Shown: positions 50,835 through 59,800 of the stretch, piece by piece | Numbering within the stretch: the stretch's first letter is position 1 | Layout: each line of letters begins with the position of its first letter | DNA from: Nymphaea colorata | Lineage: Eukaryota > Streptophyta > Magnoliopsida > Nymphaeales > Nymphaeaceae | Direction: 5' to 3' | NCBI RefSeq assembly: GCF_008831285.2 | Contig: NC_045147.1 | Coordinates: 2,072,001-2,136,000, forward strand | Length of the DNA: 64,000 nt | Program-made: the position numbers and the translations under genes | The notes under the pieces: generated by a model | What the model was told of the DNA's origin: nothing | What the model saw: the letters and a program-made list of their open reading frames with translations, nothing else | The model's database searches: none

Positions 50835-53800
50835 CCTCTCTCTCGCATTCTCTCTCGTCCCCTTCTTCCTCCAATATTCAATAGGATTTAAACGAGTCAT
50901 AAGGAAAGATTAACCTGACGTTTACAATAACCGTCTCCACAGCAACTTCTGATTACAACAGCTCTAATTTGTTAGCAACTACAGCAGCAACTTCAAATCA
51001 GACTTGCGGCTTCAACAACGGCATCAGATTAGGCATGCGCCTTGGCCTGCATCTTCAATAGCAACACAACAACTTCAAGTAGATGATGCTTATCTTCTCC
51101 ACCTAACATTCTGATGTGTGGACTTCCACACTAAACTGCACCCTTTATCAGCACGACACAACTTAGGGGATCTAATCACCACTGGTCCTCATGAAGCAGC
51201 AATTAGATCCCACCCAACCACAACCAACTGCACTACATGTGGAAAAACAGGAAAAGACAGGAAGAAGAGGAGGCAGAAGAAGACAAGGAGGAAGAAGACC
51301 TCTCTTGGCAACAACAAGCTAGCATCCCAGGATTAGGGGCGCTCTAATACCATGTTGCGACAAGAGGAATGAGAGAGAAAAAGTCATGACTGCATTAACC
51401 CTAATCTCACGTTAAAAGAGATTAGGGCAGAACTACAGAATTACAAAAGTAGTCCAAGATTAAAACAGAATATTAAAGAGAGCCTGAACTACAATTAATA
51501 AAAGAACAAGGGCAACACTAACTTAAAGAAATTACGAATAACTACCTATTTTCCAATATTATAAAACAAATGTATGTGTTACCTTTGTTTCAACCTCATA
51601 TTATATCGAACAAAAACAAAGTCAGTTCGAACTTGTTCCTCTGCTTGTTGTGGATATGTTGGAAAATGCTCTAATTCCTTTTGCATCCACTAACACTTCA
51701 TATCTGGCTAAGGACTTTAATTGCAAACATTTAAGACTTAGACAATCATTCTTAAACTTATTCTACCATAAATCTAAACAAAAAATGTTGAAATTAGAAA
51801 GTTTATGTTCAAGTTTGGCAGTTTTTTAGTTTTTAGAGAATTAGAGTCGTCTTTAGGCATTTCTTATATCTGTGTGGTCCGCTTATGTAAGGAGACTTGT
51901 CGACTCCTAATCTCTCTTGAATTAGAGATTAGGGTTAGCTAATGAATAACTTTCTGACTCTCTCTCCAACCGTGAGTTTCAACATGGTACAATGCCACCA
52001 GTGGTGACAGCACTAGACTTCCACTGGTGGTGACAATTTTCCGCCAAACTCTTATGGCGGTGGGGAGATTCCGGGGACTGCATCTTTCCATCGGTATTCC
52101 CTAATTGGTTTTTATCAGATTCTGATCTAATTAGATCGTCTAACTTTCGTGGAATGTCAGATCTGAGGTTCTCCCTTCTCCACCGCAAGGATTAGATTTA
52201 TTTCAGATTCTGGAGACATAACGTCCAGCTGATCAAGATCTAATCAGCTGATCACCCTTGTGTGTGGAGTCCAGTCACGTTTTTTTTTTTTAATGATGAA
52301 CACGTTATTAGTCATCTTGCTATTACCTTGTCCCAACTAGCTGATGAGGTTCCTGCTTCAATTCTTGTTGTGGGGGGTGGTAGTGGTCAAGGCAGCACTT
52401 ACAGCGCCAGAGAAAGAGGTACATGTTGTGGAATTGGTGGTCGTGGGACGTTCCAATGCACCTATTGTGGGAAGATGGAACACTTATAAGATCATTGCTG
52501 GGACAAACATGGTCATCCATCCTCTGTAGCATAGGGAAAGGATACTATGAGTTTGTGACTAAACAAGGAAAGAGCCTTGCCCAACCTCCTATGGGTTTTG
52601 CCTAGGTAGCCACTCCTACTGTGGACGGCTCTTCTTGCTCAGTATCAGAGATAGTTACGATTAGTATTGACAGATCTGAGTATTAATAGTTTATGGAAAA
52701 GAAATCCTCAGAGGCTTCAGCTTCCACAGCTTTGATGGATCGAGCTCTCTCTGTGGGTACATCCACGCCTGATTCAGGTATTTCTTGGATTATTGACTCA
52801 GGTGCATCGAGATATTTCTGTAGTAGTCCTGGTTCTTTCACCTCCTTGCCTAGATTCTCCCAGCCACGTCATGTCAAAATTACAGATGGTAGAATGTCTC
52901 TTGTTTTGGGTTATGAAAATGTGAAGCTTTATCAGTCCATGACCATTCCACTTGTCTTATATGCTCGAGTTTTCATCTCATTTGCTATATGTTAAACAGT
53001 TGACTACTTATCTACATTATGAGCTATTTTTTACCTTGGTTCATGCTCATTTCATGATTTACAATCTGGGAAGACGATTGGTGGCGGCTATGAGAAAGAG
53101 GGTGTCTACATCCTGTCGGTTCCTATGGGGTTTGAGGCTACCTACATCAGAGTCTACATCCTTCTAGTGGCATCTCAGGCTCGGTCATACTTGAGGGTCC
53201 AAGCTCTGTTACATCCTACCTCATCTTTCATTCCCAGAATCATTTTAGTGTGAGGCCTGTTAATTTGGCAAGCATACTCATAGTAGCTTTCCTTCGAGTC
53301 TTAGTCCATTGAGTCAAAGGTTGTTTGAACTTCTTCGTATTGATGTGTGGGGGCCTAGCAGGGTTGCTAGCCGATCTAAATTTAGGTATTTTTTTGTCAT
53401 TATCGATTATTACTATTGAGTTAGTTGGGTATTTCTTTTGAAAGAAAGGTCTGAAGTCGTTTGTACTCTCAAAAGCCTGATTATTGAAATAAAAACTCAA
53501 TTTGGTTTTATGGTCAAGTGTATCCACAGTGATAATGCTTTTGAGTTCAAATCATCGATCTTAATGACTTTTTATTCTGAAAATGGCATATCTTCCCAAT
53601 TTACATGCCCCCATACCTCACAACAGAATGGAGTTGTCAAAAGAAAACATCGGCAACTTCTGATTGTTGCTTGTACCCTAATGCTACACAATCAAGTACA
53701 TGCATCCTTATGGGGCGATATAATACTCATGGCTTGTTACTTGACCAATCGTTTACCGTCATCCTCCATTGACAACAAAGTCCCTATTAAACTTGTTTAC

Positions 53801-56800
53801 CATAATCGACCATTATTTCCCGATGCACTCAAAGTATTTGGTTGTACTTGTTTTGTACATCCTTGGGCCTAAACGTAATAAACTTGCTGCTCAAGTCATT
53901 AAGTGTGTGTTTATTGGCTATCCTCGAAACCAAAAAGGTTATAAATGCTTTGTTTTGTTAACTCACAAAGAGTATATCAGTGTGGATGTCACTTTCTTTG
54001 AGTCTCAGCCCTACTTTAGTGTTTCTTTGTGTCCTCTGAGATGCCTTTTCCTATTCTTCCAATCCCATTACAGTCTTTCTCTTCCTCTACTCTAACTATG
54101 AATCGGTTCCAAGACCCCCCATTGGTCTACACACGCCGACAGGATCCCTCTCATGATCGACCATCAAAGTCTTCTCATGGTGTGAGCTCTGTTAAAGTTA
54201 GTATACCTGACACTGATCCATCTCAGGACCTGCCTATAGCCCTGCGCAAAGATGAGACAGTGTACCATGCATCTATCTCATTGTTTGTTTCTACTGACCA
54301 TTTTGGTGACAGCTTATAGCAGTTCCTTCATGCTATGTCAATTCATATTGTACAGACTAGTCATCAACATGCATTACTAGACTGTAAATGGCGACAAGCT
54401 ATGCAGGATGGGATGGACACCCTCTTACAACATGGTACCTAGGGGTTGGTTGATCCTCTTTCGGATTGTGATATTGTTGGCTCCAATCTTTACAGTCAAG
54501 TACCATTCAAATGGATCCGTAGAAAAATATAAGGCTCGATTAGTGGTACCATTCTTTGAGGTTGATTTCTTTGAGCCCTTCTGCCAAGTTGGGTACTATT
54601 CGGCTCATTATCTTTGTTGTGGTACACTCTGATTGGCCTATGTATCAGTTGGATGTGAATGTCTTTTTCTGTGTGGTGATCTTGAGAAGACTGTATATAT
54701 GCAGCAACCCCCAAGGTTCGAGTGACAAAGGGAGTGTAGGAAAGTGTGTCGTCTGAAGAAGGCAATTTATGGACTCAAACAAAGTCCCAGGATTTGAAAG
54801 ATCTCCTTTGGACCATTCTTTATTCATCAAGAAGACCTCCAAAGGTATAACTATTTTGGTAGTATACATTGGTGACATTATCCTAACAGGTGATTGTGAT
54901 CAAGAGATTTCGGCTACAAAAGACTTTCCTTCAAAAGCACTTTGTCACGAAAGATCTTGGTCACTTGCGGTATTTTCTTGGGATTGAGGTTGCTCATAAC
55001 AAGGAAGGTGTAGTTTTGTCTCAGAGGAAATATGTACTTGACCTACTGTAGGATATAGAAATGTAAGGAGCCAAGCCTACTAATCTTCCTATGAACCCAC
55101 GTCTTCATCTTCACGATAATCAATTGGAGTTAGTGGATTCACGTCTTCATCTTCACGATAATCAATTGGAGTTAGTGGATTCACGATCCTACAAGTCTCT
55201 CATGGGAAAACTTCTTTATGTTGCTTTGACTAGACCATACATTAACTTCGTTGTTGGGAAGCTAAGTCGGTTTAAACGGCACGGTTTTTCTCAGGTATAA
55301 TACAGCGAGCTTGAAAAAACGGGAAAAATATGGTAAATTTTTAAAAAATTTAAAAAACTAAAAATAAGGGGAATAAAATAAGTGAGAAATTAATAACACA
55401 AACATCACAGATAAGTAGATTTCCAATAAATAAAAAATGAAAAATGAAAAAAAAAACTGTTTGGCATTAAAAAAACTAAAAAAATGAAAAAAAAAAGTGA
55501 AAAAAAGGGAAAAAATGTGTCTTTTTTTACGTTTTTTTCAAAAAAAAAATATGTTTTTTTAGTTTTAAACGGCCATTTAATTTTATTGTGTTTTTTTTCA
55601 CGGTTTTTGTCTTTTTAAAAAAAAAAACGCATTTTCTGTGACTATGCAATTAAATCCATCGAATAAGATCTACTTATAACACTGGAGCTCTTACAATTTA
55701 TTCATAGAAGGGGTAAAGAAGCTGAAAAGATGGCTCAGAACAAGTACCAACCTATGCCACATGCGTATGGGTACAGGTACAGGTGCAGAGGAATTTTCAA
55801 AAACTTGGGCACGACCATACACATATATTTATATGTATAATAATAAGATTTTAGCGAAACAAACACATAAATTTGTTGCTTATATTCATATAAAATATAT
55901 TACTGAACAAAACATGCTAAAATATACACAAAAGATAAAAAAAAAATACTAAAATATACCCACAAAAACAAAAATGAAGGCTGCCATGTCCAGGCCCATG
56001 ACCGTGTCGACATGAGTTTGTGGCTTTTGAGGTGCACCCATGCTTCATAGGTACCAACCCATGTCAATCTCAAAACAAAAAACAAAGAACAAAAAGTAAA
56101 ATCCCTCAAACGGCTACATATATACTAAAAAATAAAATTGGAAACAGTCATGTGACTTGCTTAAGCATCTTTTTTTTTCTTCTTTCATTTTCAAAAAAAG
56201 AAAAGTTAACTATCAGAACTCATGAATAGCCAGGTAAGGTAATAATTGGAAAAATCATATAGATGTTTTCAAGACCTGAATGAACAGCGATTGACTGTAA
56301 GTACTTCAATTGATCGACAACCATCTGCAAGGCACCTAATAGCAGCATCAGTCAAGATATGCAGGTTGTTGAGACTAAGAGTAGACAAGCCCGAACATTG
56401 TGCTGCAACAGCTTTAATGGAACTATCAGTCAGATTCCTGCACCAAGAGAAGCTCAATTGTTAATTGCCACATTATGCATGATGGATCCTCAAATGTAAA
56501 AACTTTCTTTCATATGTTACATAATAGGAACAACTATTTTGCAATAAAAGTTTCCAACCCATTCTCTAAATACAACCACTAAAGAATATATACTGAATGC
56601 ACCAGGCCTGATACTAACCCACAATCAGCAAGTACAAGCCCTTTCATTTTTGGACCATGTACAGAGACCAATGAAGATATAAATGCATCAGAAACAGATT
56701 GGATTCCAGCCACTGATAATACTTCCAGATTTCTCAGTTTTAGCAATGAATGAAGCATAGCCATTGCATCCAACTGCTGACAGCCATCAATATACAACTC

Positions 56801-59800
56801 TTTCAGTGACGTTGTCAATTTATCTGCTAGCTCATAAATCCCAGCTTCAGTGAGAGAGGAACAGTCTGACAAATTTACAGAACTGAGTGTAGGTGCAGCA
56901 GAAACAACTGCCAGCAAACCAACATCCGTAAGTTGGTATGCTCCCTTCAAAGAGAGAGAAGTCAAGCCAGACTTATTTTTAGAAAAGCAGGAGGATGCAG
57001 CCTGAAGCATATTGTCTGATACACAACGACCACAGAGGTCGAGATGCAGTACCTGATGGAGCACAGAAGTGCAACACACATAATCAATAAAAGCATTTCA
57101 AGAGGCCTATAAAGTATATCTGAAAATTCAATGCAACAAAATCATTACTTGATGAAACCATCAACAAAAAATGCATATGGTCCAATCATTTCCTATCTCT
57201 TCCAAAACTCAGTCTGAGACAATGAACATCTAACCGAAATGTGGTTCATTTATTTGAATTTTAGGCCTTAAAAAAAGAACAAGTGCAGCTCACGTACAAC
57301 AGCTTAATATGCATGCAAAATATGCAGCAAAATTGTAATCTTTCATTAGTAAAAGAAATCTTCATTAAGCATTTTTTTAAAGGTTGAATCCAGCTGTGAC
57401 AAACTGCTGCACTTGCTTTATCAAGTTGGATATTGTCTGATAAATCATCCCATCTAAACCTATTGAGATCAGAACTGAAGTCGAAGTCCCAGAAAAGATT
57501 CCCAAAATCTGATACATATCGTGTAAGGTCTCAGCTTGACTAAAGCTCATCCCTTGGTCTCCGCACTAACAGATGTCCAAGTAAGAAACAATCAGGAAGT
57601 TGGTTAACATGGTAGCATAAAGTATTAAGTAGCCTCCTCCACTCTCTAAGACAACAGAAATATGAAACCATGCAGATCTGTGATTAGCATAATAATGCAA
57701 AGTTGGTGCAAACTTCAAACCCTTAAACAATGTCCTTTCCTATGTCACACGGGTGCAGATGCGATATGGGTGCGGATACGGCAATTTTCAAAATTTTCGG
57801 ATACGCAAACACGGCTACATTTCTAAAAAATGATAAGATTAAAAAAAACATCAAATTAATAGTTCACTCTTACAATCTTGTGAGAAAATGTGTTTTATCA
57901 CAAAAGTACTGAATATTTGAAAGGATTGTTCATGGAAATAATTGGATGCATCACAAAAAATTGATAAAATGAAAAAAAAATCATTAAAGTTTTATTTTTT
58001 ATTTTTTGCCGTGTCTTAGCCGAATCCCGTGTCGGCGAGTCGACACGGGTACGCAGCCTCTTTAGCCGCGTCCGTGTGGCATAGGCCCTTTCTCTTTAAA
58101 GAAAACGAGAGAAATTCACGAGTTAAAACCTCATTTTTCAGACTAGACATGTACGGATGTACCACATCTTGCCAATAAAAAAGAGTCCACAGAACATTTA
58201 AAACATAGTCACAAATAATGTCTCGGAGTTTTAAACAGGTTTTTCTCGGGTATAATACGGCGAGCTTGAAAAAAAGGGGAAAAAATATGAAAAAAAATAT
58301 GGTAAACTTTTTTAAAAATTTTAAAAAAATTTAAAAACTAAAAATGAGAGGAAAATAAAATAAGTGAGAAACTAATAACACAAACATCAAAAGATAAGTA
58401 GATTTGCAACAAATAAATAATAGAAAATGAAAAAAAAAACTGTTTGGCATTTAAAAAACTGAAAAAAAATGAAAAAAGTGAAAAAAATGTGTTTTTTCGT
58501 GTTTAATGTTTTTTTCAAAAAAAATGCATTTTTTTAGTTTTAAACGGCCATTTAATTTATCACGTTTTTCTTCAAAAAAAAAGGTGTTTTCTGTGACTAT
58601 GATTTAAATAATCTATTAGTGACGAACTGTCAGATAACTTCCAATATAAGAATAATTAACCAACTGATTTCCTTAAAGTGAACTTATAAAAGAAGAAAGG
58701 AGAAAAATATGAATTAAAGCAGAAAAGTTATGGAGAAGAAACCTAATGCAATATTTAGAAATTAAACAACTCTTTCAAAAAGAAACATTAAGTCAAGTGA
58801 AGCACATCAGAGGATAAAGGATCAAATTAAAGTAGGACAATGTACTTTCAGAAAGTATCAGGTTCATCTAGATTTACATTGTCTGATTTCAACTATAGAG
58901 GCACTCTTTTACCATGTAAACGCCACCAGTTTTCTCCACCTTATCCTACCAATGACAAACCTACTAGCGATATCTAATTCAGAACCACCATCTTCTTATG
59001 ATGTTATCTCATCTTAGAACATTATCATGAGATAACTTTGTACTTTCTGACTTCTCTTTTACCAACCCATGCATGCATTTTCACCACGTGCAGTTTTTGT
59101 GTTTTATTATTTTTCAGAAAATTTTTATTTAATGAGCTCCTCCAATTTCTGGTTCTTTCCACAAATATCTTGCAAGTTGGCGATTGCTTCATTATAAAAA
59201 GGCTATACATTAAGAGAGCTCCACTCCGATAAAAAATGTTACTTTGTCTGAGACTGGTGCACAGAAGTACAAGCCTCTCACATTTAGAGTAAACCAATTT
59301 GAATTAGGAAGATATATGTCTCTCCAAACATCAGCCTAACAGTTAGTATTACTTCCACATCAAACTTTTAATATCTGCATTCTGCACATGTTCTTCTTCT
59401 TTAGCATTTGCCAGATTAATTTCAAATTAACAATGACGACAAACCCAACAATCTTATGCAGATCAAATTCTTAATGAGATGTTAACCATATTAAAATAAT
59501 CAGGTATGTAACTAAAAACTACAAACTTTTCTAGCCCTTTTTCTTAAAGTTTTGATACATTTTTCTTAAAGTTTTGATCTACTATCTCTTGAAAATTGTT
59601 AGGGATTAAACATACTCATCATTAAGCCATCCTACGATGATAAAACATGAAAGCTCCAGAAGAAAAGGCGTAAGAGAAGGAACTAGAAAGACGGATAACA
59701 GAAAAGCTAAAAGATAATCAATAAGAACCTCACGGCATAAATAACGTTATGCTTACTTGTCATACCATAAAAAACGTTCAGTTCATGATAGAGATACAAC

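Larger units (their letters stand above)
40360..51555 (-). mobile_element. Outer (host) copia element, interrupted by two insertions
   Basis: Reverse-strand copia with 3' LTR 40360-40580 and 5' LTR 51353-51555, which align along their length with roughly 10% mismatch by eye. The primer site TGGTATTAGAGC (reverse strand, 51341-51352) touches the 5' LTR. Both outer ends are flanked by ATATTATA (40352-40359 and 51556-51563). Inside lie a Mutator-like MITE (41451-41935) and a complete forward-strand copia (45719-50459). It lies in intron 3 of the RAD7-like gene, in the same orientation as that gene. Confidence 0.85.
51786..55271 (+). mobile_element. Third copia element, 3'-truncated
   Basis: Forward strand: 5' LTR 51786-51984, degenerate primer site (TGGTACAATGCC), gag remnant with a zinc knuckle ([10 protein letters not shown], then a stop), protease, integrase and RT. 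It ends inside the segment between RT and RNase H ([16 protein letters not shown]), where a truncated MITE begins. RNase H and the 3' LTR are gone. Confidence 0.82.

Noticed and set aside
50709-50913. Arg-Glu and Ser-Leu repeat ORFs
   Set aside because: Translation of CT/GA microsatellites.
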